Source of the DNA: Mimachlamys varia
Lineage: Eukaryota > Mollusca > Bivalvia > Pectinida > Pectinidae
Assembly: GCA_947623455.1 (NCBI GenBank)
Contig: OX392536.1
Location: forward strand, 11,589,282 to 11,653,281
Direction: 5' to 3'
Length of the DNA: 64,000 bases
The notes beneath the pieces were generated by a model, which was not told where the DNA came from, did no database searches, and was given only the letters and a program-made list of their open reading frames with translations. Each line of letters begins with the position of its first letter. Position 1 is the stretch's first letter. The translations under genes and the position numbers were made by a program. Positions 34,401-49,005 of this stretch are shown piece after piece.

Positions 34401-37400
34401 TTACCAAATAATAAATTTTGTTTTGCACTTTATCGATTTCGCGTCTTTTGTATGTATGACATATACGTTTCAAGTCTCTCTTGATCCGTTTAAATATTCA
34501 TGTATGGCATTCATTAGTGCGGAGCGTTCTATAGTTCTTTAAAGCACGCATGCGTAATGGTGCCGAGGGAATTGAAAATGGAATTAAGTAGGTAGGAGCT
34601 TACACATTTTACGATGGGTATAAGCCGAAATCACTCTCGCTCCCAACAAATTTACGCACTTAATATCTAGTCGGGCTGACTCATTACTTTTAAATTGAAG
34701 CGTTGCAAAAGATGAAAAGATGCTTAAAATATCTGAGCGACAACATTACAAAGCCCGATGAACATTGAACGGTAATGGTATTTTCTACATTTTATAAGAA
34801 AAAAATAGACACGTGATCAGATTAGGAAAATCAGGACCGCACACTAGTCCCGTGACAATAAAACGAAAACAGATTGAAATAACCCATCTTAAGTACTGCT
34901 GTCAAAGTCAATAGAACAAAAATGGAGGAACAAGTTTGAAAGAAAGATGGTATTAAAGCTATACATTGCTATAAGGGTATATCACCAAGGGAACAATGTA
35001 TACTGTAGATGGCTGTTTGGCCGACAACAGTTCTGCCTCATTCGTTCACATACAATGTATGGATGGATCTTCCATACCAGTTTGCTGCATCGAAATAAAA
35101 CATGTTTCTGTTAATGTTATTCACGCAGAAATCGTCACCACTAGACCACGATTCAGTATTTCTAGAAAACAATCGCGGTGTTAGTATTCGTGTTCAAGCG
35201 AATTTTTAACTGATTATTTAAATCTTTATTATCGGTATATAGATTTCAGAATCATTGGCAAGTGAAAACGTGGCATAATGCCATTTCCAGACGCGACATT
35301 TTTTCCCCACTTTTACAGTAAATCATGTTATATGCACCTCTAAATATGTTAGTTTTAATATTGAAATTACTTTTATCATTTTTCGGAAATAGTTCGATTA
35401 AAAACAATAAATAAATAAAAATGAAAACGGTAAATTATAATATGCATGTAAAGCTTAAAAGCGTAGATATAATCAAAAAGATTGTTCATTGTTCTTTGTA
35501 GAATAAATCTATTCTTAGTTTCCCTAGAAACAAATTGAAAATAATTGTACACCTTTTTTTGTGCCTTTAAATTTAAAATGGTTTTGCTTGAAAAGGAATG
35601 TTGGTATGCTGTTGATATAAGTTAAATGACACGTATAATCCCTTGTTAATAAACAGGTTACATATCTTTGACTCACAGTTTGATTCCAGAATTCTATTTT
35701 GTCGCCATTACAGTAATTTGTGGATCGTGTGTGTGAGTTTCATTGGGTATGGGATTCGCTGAAGTAATGTAGGATTACAGAAGGAAGTCCTTCAAAATCG
35801 CATTAATACTGGTAAATGGCATTTCTTGTGTGATTTACTTGTGGTCTGATAATTTCTCCCCTCTTGATCAATCCAGCTCTGGATTGTGTTTCATACCAGG
35901 CCCGCACAGCAATATAAGGCGCGAACCTTAATGGATTCCTGGGTGATAGAAAACGTCGCACTTAGCACGCTCGTCTCTCCGGCGGGAGTCACGGAACACA
36001 GCACAAGGTATTGCCTCGGATCCGACGTGATCCTGACGTATTATTGGTCACAAGATAGTGTTAATTAAAGTTATAATAATCTAGAGTCCTTTTGTTTTCT
36101 TTATTCTATTGTTAAATGATATATTCATCTCAAGGTAATGTTAAATAATGTAATAATGATCGAGATTCTTTCTTATTTGGTTTATATATCATTTTTTTTA
36201 GATAGTCAATGATATGTTGTCACACAAGATGATGTAAATAAATGCTATAACGATTGTTTATTATTTTTTTGACATTTGACATCATGTTTTGGATACCTGT
36301 ATTCAAACCTATTGATTTAGCATACTATTCACTGGATGCTATAGTGATTAAAGTTCTTATGATCGAAACATATTCAATTTTGTTTAAGACATAATAGAAT
36401 GAATTAACAAAATCTGAATATGTATTGTTTTTTAATAATATTTACAATAATTGTTGTGTTTTCTTTCTTGTGTAGTTGCTTTCAATATGATATGAGTTAT
36501 TTTATTTGATACCCTATTAACAGCTAATATGCTATAATATATCATTATATTATTGTTGTAATAATTAATAATGATGTAAACAAACTCATTTATTAAAACA
36601 AACGCCCTGGATTAAATCAATAGCTGTAGAGTTATAAACAATCTCGTTTGTAACTGTATCTTGTAATCAGGGAATTAGAATGTAACTGTCGTTGGCTAGC
36701 CGAGGCTCAGATATGTGGGTGGTAAAGGTAGTTACGAGTCTGGTAACGGGTCCGGACTCCTGATCCATCGCTGTGTAACAGTCAGATAACGGGCAAGGAG
36801 CAGAATTGATGAGAGTTGATGTAAAGTGAGGAAGCCTAATGAAAGGATAAGCTATTTGGAAAAAAATGTCGAAAGTTTAACTGAGTTTTATATACAGCGC
36901 TTATTTAGATTGTTGCTAAAGCGGAAATGGGCCTTATTTTGGGATTAAATGCTGTGCAAGCCTCTGTTTGTTTTTGGATACAATTCTGCAAAAGAAATCA
37001 GAATAGATATAGTTGAGTTATGCAGTATATAAAATGATTTCCCCATTTTATTCATGGTTATTGTTTAAATCATAACAATTATACGACTTATACAATACAA
37101 CGCAAGGCATTTAAAACATAAAAAAAAATCAGCGTTTTGGTTTATATATTCAAGAAAATAATCATCACTAAGCACCAATCCTTATGTCATGTAAATAATT
37201 TTTTAAAGATTTGAAAAGAATATACCCATTGCTCCGATATCTGGTATTTTTGTCATTTTAAATAATGATAAAGGTTTTCATCACAAACCAGAGTCGCCTT
37301 GACGAGGTAAATTGACAGGGACATTGCCAAGCATACAGCCATAATCAGAGCTGACATACAATCCCATTAAATTTTCTAGATCTTCATTTTGCATTTTTGG

Positions 37401-38039
37401 AAAAGATTGATTGCCTAAAACTTCAATATCAACAATGCCTGTTTTTATATCAGTATTTAATTTACAATTTAACTTTGTTAAAATATTTTTTGTTGTTGTT
37501 GTACAATAACACTATAACATATATAGGCACCAACAGTTAAAAGTATGATGGTGTTTTCTATAAAATGTCAGATATGTAAGAGAAATGTCCTTACCTTAAC
37601 ACATTAGCCATGAGTGGATGCTATGATTGGATTTGCTAAACGATGAAACTATACTGGAGATAAGTAAGACAGTTGAGCCGAGAGGCAGGGCTGTGGTTTA
37701 TAAAATGGACAACGACAAGGCGATTTAAAGGCGCCATTAACTACTTAATGGGATACACAAGCTCCGATAAGTCGCTGCCACAAGGCAATCGATCAATGGA
37801 GGTGTGTTAGTAGGCAGTCGGCCAAGACATGCAACCAAGTTTAAATGTGAAAGAACTAAGTGAAAGTTAATGCCCAAAGGGTATATTGCTAAAATCATTA
37901 AGACTATTATGAAACAAAGATTATATGCTAATATTAGTATAATCTTACTCAAATGTGTTTTTGCAAATGAACGTAAGTTTTTTATAATCATTTGTTGATT
38001 TTGTCAATTCTAACACACGGGCAAAAAATAAATAAATAA
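31451..38039. other. gene-free stretch
   Basis: AT-rich sequence in which I see no coding exon, RNA gene or ordered repeat array. Short open frames are scattered and match no family known to me. Confidence 0.4.
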
Positions 38040-38260
38040 ATCGGAGTATACCAAAGCGTTAACACAATCATACTCTGAACTCAAAATTAATTAAACTAGA
38101 GGCAAAGTATGAACATGGGAAAGATTTGCATGGAGACCCTCGTAAAAGTACAAGATAATAAGACCAGATGTTCCGGAAAAGCAAGCTACTTCATCGACGG
38201 CACCCGCCATGCACATCTAGGTTAGATCAAATTAAATGTCATGGCCTCAAAGCTAGAACA
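38040..38260 (-). repeat. recurrent dispersed repeat family, copy 5
   Basis: GGAGTATACCAAAGCGTTAA, TTAAACTAGAGGCAAAGTAT, ATGGAGACCCTCGTAAAAGT, GACCAGATGTTCCGGAAAAG and CATCGACGGCACCCGCCATG. Near full length. Confidence 0.75.
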
Positions 38261-39689
38261 GTGGCATAATCCTTAATCACAACAAGCAGGCTACTAATGA
38301 CTTCCATCTCCGTATCATACAAGGATGTAGAATATAATGGGTATTTTTAGTGCTCTTCAAGACTATTGTCGTATATTTTAAACCAAGGAATCAGGAAATT
38401 AGCGCAATGATTGTTTAAATCGATCAACAATAAGGAGATTTGCGTGGCCATACTGTCATACTATTTGGTAAAAAAACTGGATTGAAACTTCGTGTTTCGC
38501 GACTGCAGGTTGGTTAATATTTTCAATTAAATAAATAACAAAAAATAACAAAAAAACATCAGTGAGATAGAATCCATCTCTTAGTGGACAGATGCTTTTC
38601 CGGGTTTTGTAAGTATTGTTGGTCAACTCACTCGAGAAGATCCTCAAATTATTGAAATACATATTGTTTGATTTCCTCACATGGAGGGGGAAGGGTTGGA
38701 GCAAATACGACACGACGTGAGACTCACCGATGCCGAGATGTGGTCTCCTTGTTTTGGAGACTATGATGCTGCAGCAAAACCTAGTTTTCCCTATCAACAA
38801 GGTTTCTGTAAGAGTCGACCATGCCATTTTGTCCATTCTTGTATTCGGCGTTTGGTACTCGCCCTGCTTGCTATGAATTTTACTCCTGGAACTCCAATTT
38901 CTCGCGCCCCCAAAAACCAAAGATCTTTTCGCCCTCCAAACCAGTATTCATATGGAAGAAGGTATCCACAGCAATTTCGGGAATTCGTACAGGTACAGTC
39001 ACACAACCCCCAGTCACAGGGATTTACCCACACACCCCTCATTAAAGTAAAAACATTGTTAAAGTATTTCATCATACCCTTTACAAGATGTGGCAATTAA
39101 GTCGTTGGATACGCTTGAGAATGGTTTTAGGTTACATTATGAAGGTCCTAGGCAAGTATTTAAATGAAAAGTTCTGAGGTCTGCATTTATGAATCTAGAT
39201 CAATTTCGAGATAAGCTAAGGTCTGACATTTTACTGCCCTTGCGGTGAAACATCTTTTCCTAATCTTAGTGTCTTGGAGTCAGTTACGTCTGATTTCTAC
39301 ATGGCCTTAATGGTTACTATCATATGGTCATATCAGAAGGATTTAGTGTAAATGACTTCATTGATCCTAATTTGACAGCAACTTCACATAAGGCGATATA
39401 AATTGCCCCAAAAAGTTAGGAAATGGCGCATGGTAATAGAGGAAGGATAAAAAATCAGTCTTCCGTTTTTTGCCAATACGTCCAGACGACTATGTACAAC
39501 TCGGTATGATATTTCAAGATATGTATTACATTGATACATATTTACCCATGGTCTGCAGCATATCATGTTCTCTTTTAAAAAAATAAATCCACTTTTGTTG
39601 AATGGCTGGTTATCAAATAATCAAGAAACAACACTATTGTAAATTACCTAAATGACCTCAATTTGTCGACACTGAGTCCGATACTTAAC

Positions 39690-42600
39690 GGGCTCCGGTC
39701 CAATACCGGGAAGTACTAAATGGTTACCCTAAAGAAACAATACCGAGAAATACGTGGCAATCCTAAAAAAACATTCCCGAGAAATACGTGGCAAACTTAA
39801 ATAAACATTGCCAGGAAATACATGGTAATCCTAAATAAATATTACTGGCATGTAAATGGCAATCCTTAATAAACGCTTGGGATAAAACTGAAGGTCTAAC
39901 TAAAACCTGGCACCTGACCCTGGCTGTTAATAGGACGTATAACAAAATAAACCAAACCAAACCAACCAATGGTGTGGCATTTTTGGGTTTATAAATTGAC
40001 ATTACATGGCAATCCTAAGTTAATAATACCGGGAAATATATGGCAATTCTAAATAAACAAAACTTGGATATACGTGGCAATCCAAAGTTATCAATACCGG
40101 AAAATGCATGGCAATTCTAAATAAACAAAACTGGGATATACGTGACAATCCAAAGTTAATGATACCGGGAAATACATGGCAATCCTAAGTTAATAATACC
40201 GGGAAATATTTGGCAATACTAAATAAACAAAACTAGGATATACGTGGCAATCCAAAGTTAACAATACCGGAAAATGCATGTTAATTATAAAATAAACAAA
40301 ACTGGGATATACGTGACAATCCAAAGTTAATAATACCGAAAATGCATGGCAATTCTAAATAAACAAAACTGGGATATACGTGGCAATCCAAAGTTAATGA
40401 TACCGGGAAATACATGGCAATCCTAAGTTAATAATACCGGAAAATGCATGGCAATTCTAAATAAACAAAACTTGGATATACGTGGCAATCCAAAGTTAAT
40501 GATACCGGGAAATACATGCCAATCCTTAGTTAATAATACCGGGAAATACATGGCAATTCTAAATAAACATTCCCGAGAAATACGTGGCAATCTTAAATAA
40601 ACATTGCCAGGAAATACATGGTAATCCTAAATAAATGATACCGGGAAATACATGGCAATCCTAAGTTAATAATACCGGGAAATATTTGGCAATTCTAAAT
40701 AAACAAAACTGGGATATACGTGGCAATCCAAAGTTAATGATACCGGGAAATACATGGCAATCCTAAGTAAATAATACCGGGAAATATTTGGCAATCCTAA
40801 ATAAACAAAACTTGGATATACGTGGCAATCCAAAGTTATCAATACCTGAAAATGCATGGCAATTCTAAATAAACAAAACTGGGATATACGTGACAATCCA
40901 AAGTTAATGATACCGGGAAATACATGGTAATCCTAAGTTAATAATACCGGAAAATGCATGGCAATTCTAAATAAACAAAACTTGGATATACGTGGCAATC
41001 CAAAGTTAACAATACCGGAAAATGCATGGCAATTCTAAATAAACAAAACTGGGATATACGTGGCAATCCAAAGTTAATGATACCGGGAAATACATGGCAA
41101 TCCTAAGTTAATAATACCGGAAAATGCATGGCAATTCTAAATAAACAAAACTTGGATATACGTGGCAATCCAAAGTTAATGATACCGGGAAATACATGCC
41201 AATCCTTAGTTAATAATACCGGGAAATACATGGCAATTCTAAATAAACATTCCCGAGAAATACGTGGCAATCTTAAATAAACATTGCCAGGAAATACATG
41301 GTAATCCTAAATAAATGATACCGGGAAATACATGGCAATCCTAAGTTAATAATACCGGGAAATATTTGGCAATTCTAAATAAACAAAACTGGGATATACG
41401 TGGCAATCCATAGTTATCAATACCGGGAAATACATGGCAATTCTAAATAAACATTCCCGAGAAATACATGGTAATCCTAAATAAATGATACCGGGAAATA
41501 CGTGGCAATCCTAAGTTAATAATACCGGGAAATATTTGGCAATCCTAAATAAACAAAACTTGGATATACGTGGCAATCCAAAGTTAATAATAACGAAAAT
41601 GCATGGCAATTCTAAATAAACAAAACTGGGATATACGTGGCAATTCAAAGTTAATGATACCGGGAAATGCATGGCAATCCTAAGTTAATAATACCGGAAA
41701 ATGCATGGCAATTCTAAATAAACAAAACTTGGATATACGTGGCAATCCAAAGTTAATGATACCGGGAAATACATGCCAATCCTTAGTTAATAATACCGGG
41801 AAATACATGGCAATTCTAAATAAACATTCCCGAGAAATACGTGGCAATCTTAAATAAACATTGCCAGGAAATACATGGTAATCCTAAATAAATGATACCG
41901 GGAAATACATGGCAATCCTAAGTTAATAATACCGGGAAATATTTGGCAATTCTAAATAAACAAAACTGGGATATACGTGGCAATCCAAAGTTAATGATAC
42001 CGGGAAATACATGGCAATCCTAAGTTAATAATACCGGGAAATATTTGGCAATCCTAAATAAACAAAACTTGGATATACGTGGCAATCCAAAGTTATCAAT
42101 ACCGGAAAATGCATGGCAATTCTAAATAAACAAAACTTGGATATACGTGACAATCCAAAGTTAATGATACCGGGAAATACATGGTAATCCTAAGTTAATA
42201 ATACCGGAAAATGCATGGCGATTCTAAATAAACAAAACTTGGATATACGTGGCAATCCAAAGTTAACAATACCGGAAAATGCATGGCAATTCTAAATAAA
42301 CAAAACTGGGATATACGTGGCAATCCAAAGTTAATGATACCGGGAAATACATGGCAATCCTAAGTTAATAATACCGGAAAATGCATGGCAATTCTAAATA
42401 AACAAAACTTGGATATACGTGGCAATCCAAAGTTAATGATACCGGGAAATACATGCCAATCCTTAGTTAATAATACCGGGAAATACATGGCAATTCTAAA
42501 TAAACATTCCCGAGAAATACGTGGCAATCTTAAATAAACATTGCCAGGAAATACATGGTAATCCTAAATAAATGATACCGGGAAATACATGGCAATCCTA

Positions 42601-45600
42601 AGTTAATAATACCGGGAAATATTTGGCAATTCTAAATAAACAAAACTGGGATATACGTGGCAATCCATAGTTATCAATACCGGGAAATACATGGCAATTC
42701 TAAATAAACATTCCCGAGAAATACATGGTAATCCTAAATAAATGATACCGGGAAATACGTGGCAATCCTAAGTTAATAATACCGGGAAATATTTGGCAAT
42801 TCTAAATAAACAAAACTTGGATATACGTGGCAATCCAAAGTTATCAATACCGGAAAATGCATGGCAATTCTAAATAAACAAAACTGAGATATACGTGACA
42901 ATCCAAAGTTAATGATACCGGGAAATACATGGTAATCCTAAGTTAATAATACCGGAAAATGCATGGCAATTCTAAATAAACAAAACTTGGATATACGTGG
43001 CAATCCAAAGTTAACAATACCGGAAAATGCATGGCAATTCTAAATAAACAAAACTGGGATATACGTGGCAATCCAAAGTTAATGATACCGGGAAATACAT
43101 GGCAATCCTAAGTTAATAATACCGGAAAATGCATGGCAATTCTAAATAAACAAAACTTGGATATACGTGGCAATCCAAAGTTAATGATACCGGGAAATAC
43201 ATGCCAATCCTTAGTTAATAATACCGGGAAATACATGGCAATTCTAAATAAACATTCCCGAGAAATACGTGGCAATCTTAAATAAACATTGCCAGGAAAT
43301 ACATGGTAATCCTAAATAAATGATACCGGGAAATACATGGCAATCCTAAGTTAATAATACCGGGAAATATTTGGCAATTCTAAATAAACAAAACTGGGAT
43401 ATACGTGGCAATCCAAAGTTAATGATACCGGGAAATACATGGCAATCCTAAGTTAATAATACCGGGAAATATTTGGCAATCCTAAATAAACAAAACTTGG
43501 ATATACGTGGCAATCCAAAGTTAATAATAACGAAAATGCATGGCAATTCTAAATAAACAAAACTGGGATATACGTGGCAATTCAAAGTTAATGATACCGG
43601 GAAATGCATGGCAATCCTAAGTTAATAATACCGGAAAATGCATGGCAATTCTAAATAAACAAAACTTGGATATACGTGGCAATCCAAAGTTAACAATACC
43701 GGAAAATGCATGTTAATTATAAATAAACAAAACTTGGATATACGTGGCAATCCAAAGTTAATAATACCGAAAATGCATGGCAATTCTAAATAAACAAAAC
43801 TGGGATATACGTGGCAATCCTAACTTAATGATACCGGGAAATGCATGGCAATTCTAAATAAACAAAACTGGGATATACGTGGCAATCCAAAGTTAATGAT
43901 ACCGGGAAATACATGGCAATCCTAAGTTAATAATACCGGAAAATGCATGGCAATTCTAAATAAACAAAACTTGGATATAAGTGGCAATCCATAGTTATCA
44001 ATACCGGGAAATACATGGCAATTCTAAATAAACATTCCCGAGAAATACATGGCAATCCAAAGTTAATGATACCGGGAAATACATGGCAATCCTAAGTTAA
44101 TAATACCGGGAAATATTTGGCAATCCTAAATAAACAAAACTTGGATATACGTGGCAATCCAAAGTTATCAATACCGGAAAATGCATGGCAATTCTAAATA
44201 AACAAAACTGAGATATACGTGACAATCCAAAGTTAATGATACCGGGAAATACATGGCAATCCTAAGTTAATAATACCGGAAAATGCATGGCAATTCTAAA
44301 TAAACAAAACTTGGATATACGTGGCAATCCAAAGTTAACAATACCGGAAAATGCATGGCAATTCTAAATAAACAAAACTGGGATATACGTGACAATCCAA
44401 AGTTAATGATACCGGGAAATACATGGCAATCCTAAGTTAATAATACCGGGAAATATTTGGCAATTCTAAATAAACAAAACTTGGATATACGTGGCAATCC
44501 AAAGTTAACAATACCGGAAAATGCATGTTAATTATAAATAAACAAAACTGGGATATACGTGACAATCCAAAGTTAATAATACCGGGAAATACATGGCAAT
44601 TCTAAATAAACAAAACTTGGATATACGTGGCAATCCAAAGTTAATGATACCGGGAAATACATGCCAATCCTTAGTTAATAATACCGGGAAATACATGGCA
44701 ATTCTAAATAAACATTCCCGAGAAATACGTGGCAATCTTAAATAAACATTGCCAGGAAATACATGGTAATCCTAAATAAATGATACCGGGAAATACATGG
44801 CAATCCTAAGTTAATAATACCGGGAAATATTTGGCAATTCTAAATAAACAAAACTGGGATATACGTGGCAATCCAAAGTTAATGATACCGGGAAATACAT
44901 GGCAATCCTAAGTTAATAATACCGGGAAATATTTGGCAATCCTAAATAAACAAAACTTGGATATACGTGGCAATCCAAAGTTATCAATACCGGAAAATGC
45001 ATGGCAATTCTAAATAAACAAAACTGGGATACACGTGACAATCCAAAGTTAATAATACCGGGAAATACATGGCAATCCTAAGTTAATAATACCGGAAAAT
45101 GCATGGCAATTCTAAATAAACAAAACTTGGATATACGTGGCAATCCAAAGTTAACAATACCGGAAAATGCATGTTAATTATAAATAAACAAAACTTGGAT
45201 ATACGTGGCAATCCAAAGTTAATAATACCGAAAATGCATGGCAATTCTAAATAAACAAAACTGGGATATACGTGGCAATCCTAACTTAATGATACCGGGA
45301 AATGCATGGCAATTCTAAATAAACAAAACTGGGATATACGTGGCAATCCAAAGTTAATGATACCGGGAAATACATGGCAATCCTAAGTTAATAATACCGG
45401 AAAATGCATGGCAATTCTAAATAAACAAAACTTGGATATACGTGGCAATCCATAGTTATCAATACCGGGAAATACATGGCAATTCTAAATAAACATTCCC
45501 GAGAAATACATGGTAATCCTAAATAAATGATACCGGGAAATACGTGGCAATCCTAAGTTAATAATACCGGGAAATATTTGGCAATTCTAAATAAACAAAA

Positions 45601-46284
45601 CTTGGATATACGTGGCAATCCAAAGTTATCAATACCGGAAAATGCATGGCAATTATAAATAAACAAAACTGAGATATACGTGACAATCCAAAGTTAATGA
45701 TACCGGGAAATACATGGCAATCCTAAGTTAATAATACCGGAAAATGCATGGCAATTCTAAATAAACAAAACTTGGATATACGTGGCAATCCAAAGCTAAC
45801 AATACCGGAAAATGCATGTTAATTCTAAATAAACAAAACTTGGATATACGTGGCAATCCAAAGTTAATAATACCGAAAATGCATGGCAATTCTAAATAAA
45901 CAAAACTGGGATATACGTGGCCATCCCAAGTTAACAATACCGGGAAATGCATGTTAATTCTAAATAAACAAAACTGGGATATACGTGGCAATCCAAAGTT
46001 AATGATACCGGGAAATACTTGACAATCCTAAGATAATAAAAGCGAGAAATACGTGGTAATCCTAAGTTAACAATACCGGGAAATACATTGCAATCCTTAG
46101 TTAACAAAACTTGGATATACGTGAAAATCCTAAGTTAATAATACCGGGAAATACGTGACAATCCTAAGTTAATAATACCGGGAAATACATGGCAATTCTA
46201 AATAAACAAAACTTGGATATACGTGGCAATCCTAAGTTGATAATACCGGGAAATAAGTGGCAACACTAAATAAACATTAACGGA
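39690..46284. repeat. 6.6-kb satellite of about 34-bp units with higher-order repeats
   Basis: Basic unit: TACCGGGAAATACATGGCAA followed by TCCTAAGTTAATAA, with alternating variants such as AAACTGGGATATACGTGGCA and AACATTCCCGAGAAATACGT. A marker variant, AAATACATGCCAATCCTTAG, recurs near 40510, 41190, 41767, 42447, 43195 and 44655; spacings of about 680, 577, 680, 748 and 1460 bp are close to multiples of 34. Long blocks around the marker are repeated almost exactly, so amplification happened in multi-unit segments. Frames reading through it (for example PRISQFCLFRI repeats on the minus strand) are repeat translations. Confidence 0.93.
39816..40002 (+). repeat. 187-bp sequence at the left of the satellite, direct copy
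   Basis: Near-identical to 46285-46472: AAATACATGGTAATCCTAAA, CGCTTGGGATAAAACTGAAG, CACCTGACCCTGGCTGTTAA, AGGACGTATAACAAAATAAA and CCAAACCAAACCAACC, then TTTTTGGGTTTATAAATTGA. The CCAAACC tail resembles ends of abundant bivalve repeats, from memory. A few diverged satellite units lie left of it (39690-39815). Confidence 0.88.
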
Positions 46285-46472
46285 AAATACATGGTAATCC
46301 TAAATAAATGTTACTGGCATATAAATGGCAATCCTTAATAAACGCTTGGGATAAAACTGAAGGTCTAACTAAAACCTGGCACCTGACCCTGGCTGTTAAT
46401 AGGACGTATAACAAAATAAACCAAACCAAACCAACCAATGGTGAGGCATTTTTGGGTTTATAAATTGACATT
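46285..46472 (+). repeat. 187-bp sequence at the right of the satellite, direct copy
   Basis: Second copy of 39816-40002 in the same orientation, with a handful of substitutions (TATTACTGGCATG versus TGTTACTGGCATA; GGTGTGGC versus GGTGAGGC). The satellite ends here and unique sequence begins at about 46473. Confidence 0.88.
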
Positions 46473-47007
46473 TGTGAGATGGTAGTCAGGGGTACCCATG
46501 GAAAAGGTCAGTTGATGAATAGTCTGATGCTAAATATAATATCTCGATTTTTACTAAATTAATGAAAAAAACGGGTTGTCTGTCTTATGCAACACGTAAT
46601 TATAATCGTAAGAATACACTTTACAGTAGCCGATTGAGTTATGGCAAATTCCCGGAATGCGAAATAACGTCAGAAAAACAATTAATTGGCAGCCGCAGGA
46701 AGTTAATATTTCGCTGGTATCACGTAGGCCTTTAAAACTGACTATTTATTTACATCGGAATGATGATAGCAGACATGTTGTGAGAAATGGCCGCTGCTGA
46801 GAAGATATGAACTTTTTTTTTTAAAACTTCGGAGTGTTTAATTTGATCAGAAACTACACTCAATATGCAACAATACAACACTAGAATGAGTGCGGCGTTG
46901 TCTACCAAATTTTCAAGATTATAACACTTTTAACTTTTTAATTACCATGGATGGAAGATAGACCATGCGTGAGCGTGTATTATTATTCAGTAGTCCAATA
47001 CGTGTCA

Positions 47008-47030
47008 CCCCCCCCCCCCCCCCCCCCCCC
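47008..47030. repeat. 23-base C run
   Basis: Uninterrupted poly-C. Shorter G/C runs also occur at about 608-624, 11161, 15576 and 22631. Confidence 0.95.
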
Positions 47031-47639
47031 TCGGTATAACGGTTAACAAATGGTCCGGGGACCGATCATATTTGTCGGACGAGTAAGGTATCTACATTTA
47101 ATTCTGTATATATCTGATTATTTGATCTATAGCGGACAAACAGAACAATCTTTTTCACCTCACTGTCAGTATGACTTGTATTTGTACATCTGTCAAATAT
47201 CGATTTCGTAAGTTGACGGGCGATGTCGAACTTCTTGTGGATTTAATTGATGGAAATTAACATTAATAAAGCATAACGTCAATGCTAATTATTTATCGTC
47301 TATTGATATCAAATTACAACTGGAAATAAAAAAGATTCTTAGCAATGTTTACGTTGTTTTCACCAACTAGGACAACTTTCCAGGGGTCAGAAATGTAGAC
47401 ATGACGTGACAAATATTTGCACGCGAAAAAGAAGAGCCATATTTAAATAATTAGATCACTTTGTTCAAAATATATCTGGACACGGAACTGTTTTCCCAAT
47501 TACAGTTTAGTCGGTAAATTTAACATATGAGTGGGGTATACAACTCGAAAATGCTGGAAAAATATCACCTCAGACTGCTATCGCCACCAATTATTTTATA
47601 CAACACAGGCAAACATATTATTGGTCATTCTTATAACAA

Positions 47640-47860
47640 AACCAGAGAATATCAAATCGTCAACGAAATCATAATCAGAACTCCAAATCAATTAAACCAG
47701 GGCAAAATATGAAAACAGATAAGATTGACACGAAAACCTTTGAAAAGTATAAGAAAATTTGCATAAGTAGCAGACCATAAGACCAGGTTTTCCGGAAGAG
47801 AAAGTCTTTTGATTCGTCGACGATTTCCCGCCATGTAACTCTAGGTAAGATCCCCCAAGT
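47640..47860 (-). repeat. recurrent dispersed repeat family, copy 6
   Basis: AATCATAATCAGAACTCCAA, TCAATTAAACCAGGGCAAAA, AAGACCAGGTTTTCCGGAAG and CGTCGACGATTTCCCGCCAT, then CTCTAGGTAAGATCC. Confidence 0.7.
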
Positions 47861-48529
47861 AAACCTACTAGCAGATTTTTAAATGATGGTGTACGTATAA
47901 ACATACAGCGCTACCTAATATAGGAAAGGAAGTTTTCAAATTTATACTAAAGACGTAACTTCCATTGTAAAGAACGGTAGTGAGGTGACAAGCTGTCGTA
48001 CTATATATACCAGAATATACAACATCAAAAGATATGACAATAACAGCTAAAGTGGTGTGCGTTCTTCACTAAGAAAAAAGCCACAATAATAATAACAAAC
48101 TTTCGCTATGGCAAAACCGACAAAGCACTGAACGGAAAGCGGAAAAGCAAAGCAAACCAGGAACCGGCAATAAGGTATACAAAATAAAGTTTTTTTCGTC
48201 CAATTTATGTTCTTCATTTTTTTGTTGCGGATACAAACGTCATTTAACTAAATAAGGAGACGTCATTTTGTTTTGTTGTCCGTCCCTGTACGGTGAAGGA
48301 TACAATGGCGCATTGTTTGTGTGTCACGCACAAATCAGCCATGGTGGTTGATGAGTTAGGTGGAGTTATGGTAACGATCTAAATTTGTTTACGTACGTAC
48401 CATTTTCAAGGTAACGCGACTGAGTTGTCTGAGGCTTCCAGGTGTTTAAATCTAATCAACACTGACTGTGTAATGGTGTAAAGCTATCAAATATCAACAT
48501 GTTGTTATACCGTAAAGATTATTGCTAAT

Positions 48530-48626
48530 GGTATACACCAACTTCGCAAGCCAATGGTGTACAATCCGCTACTCTCCTTTTCCTGTACATTGTTTTGTTA
48601 TTGACTTGCGAAGTTGGGTACACATG
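48530..48626. repeat. short inverted repeat (hairpin)
   Basis: GTATACACCAACTTCGCAAG at about 48530 is nearly the reverse complement of CTTGCGAAGTTGGGTACAC at about 48606. Arms of about 19 bp around a loop of about 55 bp; perhaps the end of a small MITE. Confidence 0.65.
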
Positions 48627-48844
48627 TACTAACGCAATGGTTTTATCTACATTAGCGGTATGATTGTAGATTCAGCATAGGTGAGCAGTGCATCAGGTAT
48701 CTTAATACATGTATTGAAATAATATTGGCAAATCTCACTTGAATAATTATTCGTTATGCAATAAATTTTTTTTAAAGAAATGTTTGAGAGAATAAAAAAT
48801 GCAGTCCAGAAAAGGACATCAAAAAATTATGAATGATGTTTGAT

Positions 48845-49005
48845 AGTTCGATGAAGCAGAATACGCTTACTCTTCCGGAACACCTGGTTTTATTCTCTTG
48901 TACTTTTACTAGAGTCTCCATGTAAATCTTGTTTTATTTAGTCTCTAGTTTAATCGATTTTGAGTGCGGATTATGGTTTCTTGACGCTTTGGTATTCTGA
49001 TTTTT
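48845..49005 (+). repeat. recurrent dispersed repeat family, copy 7 (truncated)
   Basis: GATGAAGCAGAATACGCTTA, TCTTCCGGAACACCTGG, AGAGTCTCCATGTAAATCTT, CTCTAGTTTAATCGATTTTG, GACGCTTTGGTATTCTG. The GGCGGGTGTCGTC segment is missing at its left end. Confidence 0.72.

Noticed and set aside
35886..36068. 60-codon frame near a GC-richer patch
   Set aside because: Short, no family match, no splice or promoter support.
38456..39100. Overlapping frames of 139, 154 and 100 codons on both strands
   Set aside because: Both strands are open over the same bases, no family is recognisable and splice context is unconvincing. Could be an exon or old repeat, but I cannot support it.
40666..45991. Minus-strand frames reading PRISQFCLFRI-type repeats
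   Set aside because: Translations of the 34-bp satellite, interrupted irregularly and lacking any start, splice or family evidence.
11757..46284. Common origin of the 34-bp RAWUL array and the 34-bp satellite
   Set aside because: Unit lengths agree but the sequences are unrelated by eye.
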